This document shows positions 37,227-45,680 of a DNA stretch of 64,000 nt, in pieces. The stretch comes from Serratia nevei. Lineage in GTDB: Bacteria; Pseudomonadota; Gammaproteobacteria; Enterobacterales; Enterobacteriaceae. The stretch's first letter is position 1. Every line of letters starts with the position of its first letter. The stretch lies in assembly GCF_024160145.1 (NCBI RefSeq), contig NZ_JAMYWQ010000025.1, positions 1 to 64,000 of the forward strand, written 5' to 3'. The notes under the pieces are model-generated. The model did not search any database. It was not told where the DNA came from and was given only the letters and a program-made list of their open reading frames with translations. The translations under genes and the position numbers were made by a program.

Positions 37227-37644
37227 TTTTATAGCCTTCAACTTGCCTGTCGAGTTGCTATTCTGCGTCTTGGTTTTTGTTTTTTCAATCAATGTAGGTT
37301 AATTGGAATAGGATTTTTCTAATTACCTGTAAAATTATCATTATAACGATTTAATAGATTTTTATTAAATAATAACGATTAATAACTGAAAGTCTATTTT
37401 TGGTTGTTAAACCTAATTTATTTATATATTTAAGTTTTAAATTTTGTTTTTATGTACATTTTAAGTACATAGTTCCAATTTTATTTTTGGCTGGTAAGTT
37501 ATAGGGACTGACACGGAATGCCAGATGGTGATGTGTCGGAACCACCTGACTAACAGGAAATGATTATTTTAATCTCTTGCTGGTTAACGCGTGGATAAAC
37601 ATTTAATGCGTTTTTCTTCTTACTAAGGAATGTAAGGAATTACT
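37227..37644. other. Regulatory region between ToxR-like gene and major pilin
   Basis: The 418-bp divergent region is very AT-rich (37300-37500). It must hold promoters for both genes. I saw no pair of inverted repeats flanking a promoter, and no recombinase gene is nearby, so an invertible switch as in P. mirabilis mrp is not supported. Confidence 0.55.
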
Positions 37645-38199
37645 ATGAAACTGAATAAAATCATGATGGCGGCCGTAGTGGCTTTTGGTATGACCTCTGT
37701 TGCCCACGCGGCAGTTAAAGATCAGGGCCACGGCCAAGTGACCTTCACCGGTTCCATTATCGAGGCTCCTTGCTCGATCGCCCCTGAATCTCTCGATCAG
37801 ACCGTAGAACTGGGCGCGATCTCTAATGTGGCGCTGAAGACTGGCGGTAAATCTACGCCGCGTAACTTCCAGATCAAACTGGAAAACTGTGACTTGATTA
37901 CTGATGACAAGGATCCAGGTAAGAACAATACCGTTTCTCTGACCTTCAGTGGTTCTGCTTCTGAAGCGAACGAAAAACTGCTGGGTATTACCGGCACGGC
38001 TAAAGGTGCGGGCATTGCTATCACAGACGGTGCCGGCACGACCATTGAGCTGGGCAAAGCAAGCAAGGCACGTGAACTGCAGAACGGTAACAACACCCTG
38101 AGCTTCGCTGCTTACCTGCAGGGCGCAACGGCTTCTACCACCGCGATCGTCCCGGGCGAATTCCAGTCCGTAGCCGACTTCACCCTGGCCTATCAGTAA
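37645..38199 (+). CDS. MR/P-like major fimbrial subunit (MrpA type)
   Basis: This is probably the main shaft pilin of the first chaperone-usher system. The 184-residue protein has a signal peptide (MKLNKIMMAAVVAFGMTSVAHA), mature start AVKDQGHGQVTFTGSIIEAPCSI, cysteines near 43 and 83, and C-terminal FQSVADFTLAYQ. The 'GxGxVxFxGxIIxAPCSI' pattern is that of MrpA/PmfA-class pilins. It is first in the operon and followed by a strong hairpin that may keep its expression above the downstream genes. Confidence 0.92.
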   Translation: MKLNKIMMAAVVAFGMTSVAHAAVKDQGHGQVTFTGSIIEAPCSIAPESLDQTVELGAISNVALKTGGKSTPRNFQIKLENCDLITDDKDPGKNNTVSLTFSGSASEANEKLLGITGTAKGAGIAITDGAGTTIELGKASKARELQNGNNTLSFAAYLQGATASTTAIVPGEFQSVADFTLAYQ

Positions 38200-38227
38200 T
38201 CGTTACCTGATGCCTTAAGTGTGTTTC

Positions 38228-38257
38228 CAGCATGCGGGGCTGCCCGCATGCTGTTTT
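38228..38257 (+). terminator. Hairpin between major pilin and next gene (partial terminator)
   Basis: An 11-bp perfect stem CAGCATGCGGG / CCCGCATGCTG with loop GCTG is followed by TTTT. Placed directly after the major pilin gene, it fits a leaky terminator or mRNA-stabilising element that sets pilin excess over assembly proteins. Confidence 0.75.
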
Positions 38258-38286
38258 AACGGATAGGATTATTACAGGATCAGATA

Positions 38287-38829
38287 ATGAAACACGTACT
38301 CGTGATTATTTCGATCTCTTGCCTATTGCTCGCGGCGCTATCCCCTGTAGCCAGGGCGGCGGTATTCTCTCAGGGAGAAGGGCGGGTAAATATGCAAGGG
38401 GCCATTATAGATACCGCCTGCGCTATCGCCACCGAAAGTCGGGAGCAGATAATCGATATCGATATTACGTCGATGGGTGAAATAACCCGGCAGGGTAAAG
38501 GACGTGACCGATCATTTGCCATTAAACTCATTAACTGCATATTGGAAAGGCCGAGTAAGGAGTTACCTGACTGGAAACAGTTTCAGGTGACATTTGACGG
38601 CGAAGCTGACGGTGATTTATTTGGCGTTCACGGTGAAGCCGGCGGTGTCGCCATAATGATTTACGATGAGCAGGGAAATGTTGCGCTGCCTGGAGAGCCG
38701 TTGCCGGCGTCCGCGATTATCCCGGGTGATATGACATTGAAATACAGCATGACGCTGGTCAGCAATAACCAACCGTTCAAAGCTGGGAGCTTCTCTTCTG
38801 CCGTGCGGTTTAAGCTCGATTATTACTGA
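38287..38829 (+). CDS. Minor fimbrial subunit, MrpB-like
   Basis: This 180-residue pilin-family protein has a signal peptide (HVLVIISISCLLLAALSP), mature motif GRVNMQGAIIDTACAIATESREQ, a second cysteine at NCILE and C-terminus VRFKLDYY. Position after the major pilin and before the usher matches mrpB of the MR/P operon, whose product is thought to anchor or terminate the fibre. That role is inferred by position. Confidence 0.82.
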   Translation: MKHVLVIISISCLLLAALSPVARAAVFSQGEGRVNMQGAIIDTACAIATESREQIIDIDITSMGEITRQGKGRDRSFAIKLINCILERPSKELPDWKQFQVTFDGEADGDLFGVHGEAGGVAIMIYDEQGNVALPGEPLPASAIIPGDMTLKYSMTLVSNNQPFKAGSFSSAVRFKLDYY

Positions 38830-38881
38830 GCGTTAAGCGGAGAAACTCGCCGCCATAATAAAACAATTAGGGAATGGAGTC

Positions 38882-41416
38882 ATGATGTCGCCAACTTCAG
38901 GGAAGCTGTTTAATTTAAAAAAACTGGGGCTGTTAATTTCGCTGGCGATTGGCGGCTTTGTTTCTCTGGGATATGCCGCCGAGGAGATCCAGTTCAATAC
39001 CGACGTGCTGGACGTCAACGATCGGAAAAATATCGATCTCAGCCAGTTTTCGCGCGGCGGTTACATTATGCCCGGTGTGTATACCATGTTGGTGCATCTC
39101 AACAAGAGCGACCTGCCGGAGCAGCCGGTGCCGTTCTATGCGCCGGATGACGATCCCAATGGCAGTCGCGCCTGTGTCACCAAAACGCTGGTGGAACAGC
39201 TGGGCCTGAAAGACGCACAGCTGAAAACATTGAGCTGGTGGCATCAGGGCGAATGTCTGGACGAGTCGAGCCTGAAGGGGATGGAAGTGCGCGGCGATCT
39301 GTCCACTTCGTCGCTGTACCTGGGTATTCCGCAGACCTATCTGGAATATACCTCCGAGGACTGGGATCCGCCTTCCCGCTGGGACGAAGGCATTCCCGGG
39401 CTGCTGTTCGACTACAGCGTCAACGGCCAGACCCAGCAGCGGCAAGGGACCAACGGCTACAGCCTGAGCGGCAACGGCACGGCGGGTGCCAACCTCGGTG
39501 CCTGGCGGCTGCGCGCCGACTGGCAGGGGAATCTTAACCATCAGACCGGTTCCGGCCAGGGGACGGATCAGCGGCTGGACTGGAGCCGTTACTACGCCTA
39601 TCGGGCGCTGGCGGCATTGCGTTCGAAGCTGACGGTCGGTGAGGACTATCTCGACTCCGGCCTGTTCGACGGCTTTCGCTTCGGCGGCCTGAGCCTGCGC
39701 TCCGACGATAACATGCTGCCGCCGAACCTGCGCGGCTATGCGCCGGAAGTGGTCGGGGTGGCGAAGAGCAACGCCAAGGTGATCGTCAGCCAGCAGGGGC
39801 GGGTGCTGTACGAAACCCAGGTGGCGGCGGGGCCGTTCCGTATTCAGGACATCAACGATGCGGTCAGCGGCGAGCTGGACGTGCGGGTGGAAGAGCAGGA
39901 CGGCAGCGTGCAGGCGTTCAAGATGAGCACTGCCAGCATTCCGTACCTGACGCGGCCCGGTTCGGTACGTTACAAGCTGGCGGCGGGTAAACCCTCGGAC
40001 TGGCAGCACCGTTCCCGTGGGCCGCTGTTCGGCACCGGTGAGTTTTCCTGGGGAGTGAGCAACGGCTGGTCACTGTACGGCGGTGCTCTGTCGGGCGGTG
40101 ATTACAACGCGGCGGCGCTGGGGATCGGCCGTGACCTGATGGTGCTGGGAGCGCTGTCGTTCGACGCTACCCAGTCGCGGGCCAGGCTGCCGCAGGAAGA
40201 AGGCACGCTGAGCGGCGGCTCGTACCGCCTGAGTTACTCGAAGACCTTCGACGAGCTGGACAGCCAGGTCACCTTCGCCGGCTACCGCTTCTCGCAGGAG
40301 AATTTTATGAGTATGGGCGAATATCTGGATGCGCGTTATTCAGGCCAGCGGAGCGGCAACAGCAAAGAGATGTATACCATCAGCTATAACCAGCAGTTGC
40401 GTGACCTGGGGTTGAGCGCCTATCTCAACTACAACCACCAGACCTACTGGGATCGGCCGGCTAACGATCGCTACAGCCTGACGCTGTCGCGCTATTTCGA
40501 CATCGGCCGTTTTCGCAACCTGAGCGTGTCGCTGTCGGCCTATCGCAACCGCTACAACGAGACCAACGACGACGGGGCTTACCTGTCGCTGTCGCTGCCG
40601 TGGGGCAACGGCGCCACGCTGAGCTACAACGCGACGGTGAGCCGCAACGACGTCACCAATCGCGCGGGGTATTACGATCGCATCGACGAGCACAGCAACT
40701 ACCAGCTGAGCGCCGGCAGTTCGCAAAGCGGCGTCAACATGAGCGGCTATTACAACCGCGAGGGCGATCTGGCGCGGGTTAGCGCCAACGCCAGCTATCA
40801 GCAGGACAGATACAGCGCGATCGGCTTCTCGGCACAGGGCGGCATGACGTTAACGCCGGAAGGCGGCGCGCTGCACCGCAGCAATATGGCGGGCGGCACG
40901 CGCATTCTGCTGGATACCAACGGCGTGGCCGGGGTGCCGGTGCGCGGCTACGGCAGCACCGTGGAAACCAACCGCTTCGGCAAGGCGGTGGTAACCGACG
41001 TCAACAGCTACTACCGCAACAAGGCCAGCATCGATCTGGACAAGCTGGGTAACAACGCCGAGGCCACCAAATCGGTGGTGCAGGCAACGCTGACCGAAGG
41101 CGCCATTGGCTACCGCAAGTTTGATGTGATCGCCGGGGAGAAGGCGATGGCGGTGATCAAACTGGCGGACGGCAGCGAACCGCCGTTCGGCGCCACGGTG
41201 CTGAATGCGCGTAAGCAAGAGACCGGCATCGTCAACGACGGCGGCAGTGTCTACCTGAGCGGCATCAACGCCGGCGAACGCATGACGGTGCGCTGGAACG
41301 GTGCGGCGCAGTGCGAAGTACAAATGCCGACGCCGCTGCCGCAAGAGATGCTGATGAACACTTTACTGCTGCCGTGCCGCGTGCTGAGCGCGGGCGATGG
41401 CAGCAATGAACACTGA
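38882..41416 (+). CDS. Fimbrial outer-membrane usher, system 1
   Basis: This 844-residue usher forms the pore through which chaperone-bound subunits are secreted and polymerised. After the signal peptide comes the N-terminal chaperone-binding domain (QFNTDVLDVNDRKNIDLSQF), then the 24-strand barrel with plug, marked by LRGYAPEVVGVAKSNAKVIV near residue 283, and C-terminal domains (GSVYLSGINAGERMTVRWNG, final cysteines). It overlaps nothing and is followed 14 bp later by its chaperone, the MR/P order. Confidence 0.95.
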   Translation: MMSPTSGKLFNLKKLGLLISLAIGGFVSLGYAAEEIQFNTDVLDVNDRKNIDLSQFSRGGYIMPGVYTMLVHLNKSDLPEQPVPFYAPDDDPNGSRACVTKTLVEQLGLKDAQLKTLSWWHQGECLDESSLKGMEVRGDLSTSSLYLGIPQTYLEYTSEDWDPPSRWDEGIPGLLFDYSVNGQTQQRQGTNGYSLSGNGTAGANLGAWRLRADWQGNLNHQTGSGQGTDQRLDWSRYYAYRALAALRSKLTVGEDYLDSGLFDGFRFGGLSLRSDDNMLPPNLRGYAPEVVGVAKSNAKVIVSQQGRVLYETQVAAGPFRIQDINDAVSGELDVRVEEQDGSVQAFKMSTASIPYLTRPGSVRYKLAAGKPSDWQHRSRGPLFGTGEFSWGVSNGWSLYGGALSGGDYNAAALGIGRDLMVLGALSFDATQSRARLPQEEGTLSGGSYRLSYSKTFDELDSQVTFAGYRFSQENFMSMGEYLDARYSGQRSGNSKEMYTISYNQQLRDLGLSAYLNYNHQTYWDRPANDRYSLTLSRYFDIGRFRNLSVSLSAYRNRYNETNDDGAYLSLSLPWGNGATLSYNATVSRNDVTNRAGYYDRIDEHSNYQLSAGSSQSGVNMSGYYNREGDLARVSANASYQQDRYSAIGFSAQGGMTLTPEGGALHRSNMAGGTRILLDTNGVAGVPVRGYGSTVETNRFGKAVVTDVNSYYRNKASIDLDKLGNNAEATKSVVQATLTEGAIGYRKFDVIAGEKAMAVIKLADGSEPPFGATVLNARKQETGIVNDGGSVYLSGINAGERMTVRWNGAAQCEVQMPTPLPQEMLMNTLLLPCRVLSAGDGSNEH

Positions 41417-41430
41417 ATTGAGGAGTTTCT

Positions 41431-42189
41431 ATGAAGAGCAAACGTCACGTTATCGGCCTGCTGGCTACCACTTCTTTGCTGGCCGGCGCGCTGATTCCGG
41501 CAGCCAATGCGGCTATCGCCCTGGACCGTACTCGGGTGATCTTCGACGGCAGCGTGCAGTCGGTGAGCCTGAGCGTCAGCAACCAGAACAAGCAGCTGCC
41601 TTACCTGGCGCAGGCCTGGATTGAAGACGAGCAGGGCAACAAGATCCAAGGGCCGTTGACGGTATTGCCGCCGGTGCAGCGCATCGAGCCGGGCAAGCCG
41701 AGCCAGGTGAAGATCCAGTCATTGCCGACGGCCAAACAGCTGCCGCAGGACCGGGAGAGCCTGTACTACTTCAACCTGCGTGAGATCCCGCCGAAGAGCG
41801 ACAAACCGAATACGTTGCAGATCGCCTTGCAGACGCGCATCAAACTGTTTTACCGCCCGGCGGCGATCGCCCCGGAGCGCAATGCGGCGCCGTGGCAGGA
41901 GCAGCTGACGCTGACCAAACAAGGCGACAAATACATCGTCAATAACCCGACGCCGTATTACGTCACCATTGTTGATGCCGCAACGCGTAAAGGGATTGAA
42001 GGTGCCAAAGGTTTCGAACCGTTTATGGTGCCGCCGAAGGGCAACGCGCCGCTGACGGTCAGCGCTTCCGCCGTGGGCGGTAACCCGGCGCTGACCTATA
42101 TCAACGATTACGGCGGCCGGCCGCAGCTGAGCTTCAGCTGCAACGGCGGCGGCTGCACGGTGGTGCCGGAGAAGCAATCGGGGCAGTAA
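41431..42189 (+). CDS. Periplasmic fimbrial chaperone, system 1
   Basis: This 252-residue PapD-like chaperone caps pilin subunits by donor-strand complementation. Signature segments are AIALDRTRVIFDGSVQSVSL at the mature start, LPQDRESLYYFNLREIPPK near residue 108 and IKLFYRPAAI near 138, with the conserved Arg/Lys pair that anchors subunit C-termini. Final cysteines (SCNGGGC) are an extension seen in some MrpD-like chaperones. The start ATG 41431 follows GAGGAG. Confidence 0.95.
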   Translation: MKSKRHVIGLLATTSLLAGALIPAANAAIALDRTRVIFDGSVQSVSLSVSNQNKQLPYLAQAWIEDEQGNKIQGPLTVLPPVQRIEPGKPSQVKIQSLPTAKQLPQDRESLYYFNLREIPPKSDKPNTLQIALQTRIKLFYRPAAIAPERNAAPWQEQLTLTKQGDKYIVNNPTPYYVTIVDAATRKGIEGAKGFEPFMVPPKGNAPLTVSASAVGGNPALTYINDYGGRPQLSFSCNGGGCTVVPEKQSGQ

Positions 42190-42258
42190 GAGCTGGGGGC
42201 GGATGCTCCACGACAAAGATCGTTTGGGATAGCTGCGGACGGACGAAGGAGACAAGGA

Positions 42259-42915
42259 ATGGCAGGACACAAAGAGCAAACGAGTGACTGGGCATACCTG
42301 CACGGCGAGCTGCGCTACTACGCGGCGCTGGGTGGCCTGGCGCTGATGGCGCCGCTCAGCCTGGCAGCGCTGCTGTGGATGCTGCCGACGTCGCACGCCA
42401 GTGAAAACTGGGAAGTGGAAGGCGCCAACGGCACGCTGTATGTGCGGGGCGCGCTGACGGAAAGCGCCTGCCGGCTGGAGATGGCCAGCGCGCGGCAAGA
42501 TATCTGGCTGGGCGAAGTGGCGACCGGGCGGTTAACGCAACCCGGTGTGCGCGGTGAGCCGGTCGGTTTTGAGCTGCGCCTGCGCGACTGTCTGCGCTCG
42601 CCGGCGCACAGCCGAGATGAACGAACCGGCGCGCTGAGCTGGGCGCCAAACCAGCCGGCGGCCACGGTCAGCTTCAGCGCGCCGGCGGATGTTGATAATC
42701 CGCAGTTGGTTAAGGCGCAGGGCGTGTCAGGTTTGGGGCTGCGTCTGCTGGATCAGCAGGGGCGCGATGTGCGCCTGGGCAGCCGCGGGGAAGCGCTGTG
42801 GTTGTCGCCGGGGCAAGACGCCCTACGCTACAGCGTGATGCCGGAGCGCACCGCAGCAACGCTGGTGGCCGGCGCCTATCGGGCGGCGATCGATTTTAGG
42901 TTGAGTTATGACTGA
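42259..42915 (+). CDS. Minor fimbrial subunit, MrpE-like position
   Basis: This 218-residue pilin-like protein has an unusually long N-terminal region (about 47 residues, with the hydrophobic segment YAALGGLALMAPLSLAALLWM before SHA-SEN). The mature part has GTLYVRGALTESACRLEM, a second cysteine at LRDCLRS, and the ending AAIDFRLSYD. It resembles PapH-type shaft terminators more than tip pilins. The long leader is odd for a Sec signal. Its stop overlaps the next start. Confidence 0.75.
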   Translation: MAGHKEQTSDWAYLHGELRYYAALGGLALMAPLSLAALLWMLPTSHASENWEVEGANGTLYVRGALTESACRLEMASARQDIWLGEVATGRLTQPGVRGEPVGFELRLRDCLRSPAHSRDERTGALSWAPNQPAATVSFSAPADVDNPQLVKAQGVSGLGLRLLDQQGRDVRLGSRGEALWLSPGQDALRYSVMPERTAATLVAGAYRAAIDFRLSYD

Positions 42916-43429
42916 GGTGACGAGGATGCGGTTGGGGCGATGGAATGATCTCGGCATTACACCTGTGGCGCTGCTCGGCGCAGCGTTGTTCTGCTTACCG
43001 GTTAGCTATAGCGCCACTACCGTGACCGTCAGCGTGACCGTGCTGGCGCCGCCGGCCTGCGTGATCAACGGCGAGCGGCCAATCGAGGTGGACTTCGGCG
43101 ACGAGGTAATGACCACCCGCGTCGATGGCAGCAACTTTAAACGGCCGATCGACTACACGCTCTCCTGCAGCGGGTTAAGCAAGAATGCGTTGAAGATGCA
43201 GGTGCAGGGTACCGGCGCCGCCTTCGACGGCACGGTGTTGAAAACCGACAAAAGCGGGTTGGGGATCGCCATTCTCAATGGCGGCAGCCGCTGGGCGCTG
43301 AACAGCTGGACTAACTTTACCTATCCCAATAAGCCGACCTTGACGGCGGTGCCGGTGAAGCAGAGCGGCGCTACGCTGCAGGGGGGGGCGTTTAACGCGT
43401 CGGCAACCCTGCGGGTGGATTATCAGTAG
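42908..43429 (+). CDS. Minor fimbrial subunit, MrpF/PapK-like
   Basis: This 173-residue pilin has the TVTVSVTVLAPPACVINGERP mature start and IEVDFGDEVMTTRVDG motif typical of tip-fibrillum subunits (PapE/PapK/MrpF type), ending ASATLRVDYQ. An alternative start at ATG 42926 has a better ribosome-binding site (GAGGTG) and gives a cleaner signal peptide. A run of eight G lies near the 3' end (43381-43388); loss or gain of a base would remove the terminal donor-accepting strand. Confidence 0.82.
   Translation: MTEVTRMRLGRWNDLGITPVALLGAALFCLPVSYSATTVTVSVTVLAPPACVINGERPIEVDFGDEVMTTRVDGSNFKRPIDYTLSCSGLSKNALKMQVQGTGAAFDGTVLKTDKSGLGIAILNGGSRWALNSWTNFTYPNKPTLTAVPVKQSGATLQGGAFNASATLRVDYQ
43381..43388 (+). 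repeat. G8 homopolymer in a minor pilin gene
   Basis: Eight consecutive G within codons for Gln-Gly-Gly-Ala, 41 bp before the stop. Such tracts slip during replication. Confidence 0.7.
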
Positions 43430-43445
43430 CGAGGAAGCGAACGAC

Positions 43446-43937
43446 ATGAAGCAGAGGATAGCGATCACGGTGCTGCTGTGCATGCTGGCGGCGGCACCGG
43501 CCTGGAGTAAAAACAACGAAACGGGCATGAACTTTCGCGGCACGCTGATCGAACCGCCGCCGTGCACCGTCAACCAAGGTGGCATGGTGGACGTGGACTT
43601 CGGCGACCGTATCGGCGTGAACAAAGTGGACGGCGTTAACTATCGCCAGCAGGTCAACTATCGCCTGCAGTGTGAGCCGGGGGCCGCTAACTGGGTGCTG
43701 CGGCTGAGCCTGAAGGGGGCCGGCAGCGCTTTTGACAGTGCGGCGCTGAAAACCAACATGCCGGATCTGGGCATCCGCTTTTACCGCAGCGGCACCTTGC
43801 TGCCGGTGGGGAGCGTCATCGCCATTGACGCCGCCGCCCCGCCGTTGCTCGAAGCGGTACCGGTCGGTAAGGCCGGGGTGAAGCTGAGCCAGGGGGCATT
43901 CGAGGCCACCGCCACGCTGCAGGCGGATTACCAATGA
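43446..43937 (+). CDS. Minor fimbrial subunit, MrpG-like
   Basis: This 163-residue pilin closely resembles its upstream neighbour in layout: NFRGTLIEPPPCTVNQGG, VDVDFGDRIGVNKVDG, SAALKTNMPDLGIRFYRSG and ending EATATLQADYQ. This is the tip-adaptor pattern (PapE/MrpG). Signal peptide MKQRIAITVLLCMLAAAPAWS. The start follows GAGGAAG. The two adjacent paralogues probably form the tip fibrillum. Confidence 0.82.
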   Translation: MKQRIAITVLLCMLAAAPAWSKNNETGMNFRGTLIEPPPCTVNQGGMVDVDFGDRIGVNKVDGVNYRQQVNYRLQCEPGAANWVLRLSLKGAGSAFDSAALKTNMPDLGIRFYRSGTLLPVGSVIAIDAAAPPLLEAVPVGKAGVKLSQGAFEATATLQADYQ

Positions 43938-43951
43938 GAGGAGACAGCATC

Positions 43952-44494
43952 ATGAATGAAATGATGAGGGCATGCCGGCTGCCTGCGCTGCTGCTGGCGA
44001 GTGCCTGCTCTCTGTCGCCGTGGGCAACGGCGGCCGACAACGTGCGCCTGCACGGCGCGCTGGTCGCCGAGCCGTGCGTGATCCCGCCGGGTGATGAGAG
44101 CGTCGCGCTGGATTTCGGTACGGTGATCGACAAGTACCTCTATCAGTACCAGCGTACGCCGGGCAAAACCTTCGAGCTGCGGCTGGCGGAGTGCGATCTC
44201 AGCCTGGGCAATACCCTGACAGTCACGCTGGGGGGCGTGGAAAACCCGAAACTGCCGGGCCTGTTGGCGCTGGCGGCGGGCAGCGGCGCCGGCGGTGTCG
44301 CTATCGGCATCGAAACCCCCCAGGGGCGGCCGCTGCCGCTTAACCGGCCGGGGGAAAAATACCCGTTGCAGGCCGGCAGCACCGTGCTGCGGCTGCAGGC
44401 CTATGTGCAGGGCGAGCCACAGGCGCTGGCCGAGAAAAAGCTGGTGCGCGGCGCCTTTAGCGCGGTTGCGACGTTTCAGTTTGAGTATCAGTGA
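43952..44494 (+). CDS. Minor fimbrial subunit (tip adaptor candidate)
   Basis: This 180-residue pilin starts at ATG 43952 after GAGGAGA; an earlier in-frame ATG at 43934 lacks a signal peptide start. Signal peptide ends near ATAADN. The mature region has VRLHGALVAEPCVIPPGDESV and FGTVIDKYLYQYQRTPGK, ending FSAVATFQFEYQ. It lies directly before the adhesin candidates, the place of the MrpG/PapF-type adaptor that joins adhesin to fibre; that role is positional inference. Confidence 0.78.
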   Translation: MNEMMRACRLPALLLASACSLSPWATAADNVRLHGALVAEPCVIPPGDESVALDFGTVIDKYLYQYQRTPGKTFELRLAECDLSLGNTLTVTLGGVENPKLPGLLALAAGSGAGGVAIGIETPQGRPLPLNRPGEKYPLQAGSTVLRLQAYVQGEPQALAEKKLVRGAFSAVATFQFEYQ

Positions 44495-44593
44495 GAATGA
44501 ATATGAAACGCTATTGCTTGCTTATTCTTGCTTATTTATTTGAATAAAGATCACTGGCAATAGCTGGTTATCAGTAACACACAGGTAGTGAAT

Positions 44594-45421
44594 ATGCGAG
44601 TTATGTTATTTTTTTCATTTTTTGTATTGTACAGTGGGACCGTACAGGCGATACGTTTTCCAGTAATAACCGAAAATAAAATTACATCGTGCTCCAAAGA
44701 GTGTACTTCGCTTGTGTCGTACGCGGGGAGCTCGGCTATATTAGATATTGGGCAACCGGTAGGCACCCCAAAAATAGGAGGAAGCAAGAATATTATGGCC
44801 TACGGTATTCATTGTGAATATGGTAACGTGCAAAACGGTTTTTCAGATTGCTTATGGTCTTTTTATTCCGGGTCACATGCGCCAAGGATGATAGGGCGGT
44901 GCATGTTAAAAAATACGGACTCATGGGAATTAGATGAGAGCAGTACATGCGCTACCGAGCAATACTGGTCGACCCACAGTGGAGCAGGGCCGGGGGGGGA
45001 GTGTGTGTTATTTGGTCAACAAGAATTATCTCCTGTGTGGCCATTGAAATCTATTGTTACTCCCTGGGGGGTACTATTGAGCGATACGGTCGCAAATAGC
45101 GGCAACGCATTTTGCATTAAACCTATTGCGCCCAACGTCAGATGCGATATTTCGCTGCCCGCCACCATTGACCATGGCGTTATTTTGACCGGGACCAGCG
45201 ATAGCAAATTTATTGACGGTGTTGTCGACTGCGGCGCAACGCCGGTGGTCACTGTGGTGGGCACTAAGGATCTCGTGCTGGCGCCTGGGGTGAAAACCCG
45301 CGTTGCCACCACCATGCTTTCCAGGACGCAGGTCCGGGTGCAATCCGATATGACGGTGGATCGGTCTGCCAACGCCGGGAAATACAGCGCTGCGATAATA
45401 GTGGCGGTGTCGCCATATTGA
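44594..45421 (+). CDS. Tip adhesin candidate 1 (MrpH-like two-domain)
   Basis: This 275-residue protein has a signal peptide (MRVMLFFSFFVLYSGTVQA), an N-terminal cysteine-rich receptor domain (about 20-172, with YGIHC, HAPRM, WELDESSTC and GAGPGGECVLF) and a C-terminal pilin domain (about 178-275, NVRCDISLPATIDHG to IIVAVSPY). The layout and the GPGGEC motif recall MrpH, whose receptor domain binds zinc through histidines. The start at ATG 44594 follows ACAGG. A G8 tract (44992-44999) lies within the GPGGE codons. It is duplicated downstream. Confidence 0.8.
   Translation: MRVMLFFSFFVLYSGTVQAIRFPVITENKITSCSKECTSLVSYAGSSAILDIGQPVGTPKIGGSKNIMAYGIHCEYGNVQNGFSDCLWSFYSGSHAPRMIGRCMLKNTDSWELDESSTCATEQYWSTHSGAGPGGECVLFGQQELSPVWPLKSIVTPWGVLLSDTVANSGNAFCIKPIAPNVRCDISLPATIDHGVILTGTSDSKFIDGVVDCGATPVVTVVGTKDLVLAPGVKTRVATTMLSRTQVRVQSDMTVDRSANAGKYSAAIIVAVSPY
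44992..44999 (+). repeat. G8 homopolymer in adhesin 1, possible slippage tract
   Basis: Eight G encode part of Pro133-Gly-Gly-Glu136. The same amino acids in adhesin 2 are encoded by CCAGGAGGAGAG without a tract, so the run is not required by the protein. Slippage would truncate the adhesin before its pilin domain. Confidence 0.7.
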
Positions 45422-45452
45422 CCGGGCATGCCTGGCTTAAACACGGATATAG

Positions 45453-45590
45453 AAGGATATAGGCGCAGTAGTGACCGCCACCCCACAGGGCACGCCGATG
45501 ACCCTAACCTCGACGCTGGCCGGTTACAGCAGTGCCAGCGGCGTCGGCAATTTCCAGGGTTCGATGACGCTGATTGTTTCGCTTGAATAG
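45453..45590 (+). pseudogene. C-terminal remnant of a fimbrial adhesin or pilin, copy 1
   Basis: A 45-codon open stretch without its own start encodes VTATPQGTPMTLTSTLAG, then ASGVGNFQGSMTLIVSLE and a stop. This is a typical pilin-domain C-terminus (alternating hydrophobic donor strand), unlike the end of the adhesin before it. It is preceded by a stop in frame and no signal peptide. The same remnant follows adhesin 2, so it was part of the duplicated unit. Confidence 0.75.
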
Positions 45591-45680
45591 TTATGCTGGG
45601 TATGGGGAGCAATGCCCATATATATTTAAGTTATTTCACTATCACTAAAATGTGTACTGGATTAATCAGTGAGGATAAGC

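Noticed and set aside
37227-37644. Invertible fim/mrp-type promoter switch before the major pilin
   Set aside because: No pair of longer inverted repeats flanking a promoter could be seen and there is no site-specific recombinase gene in the window.
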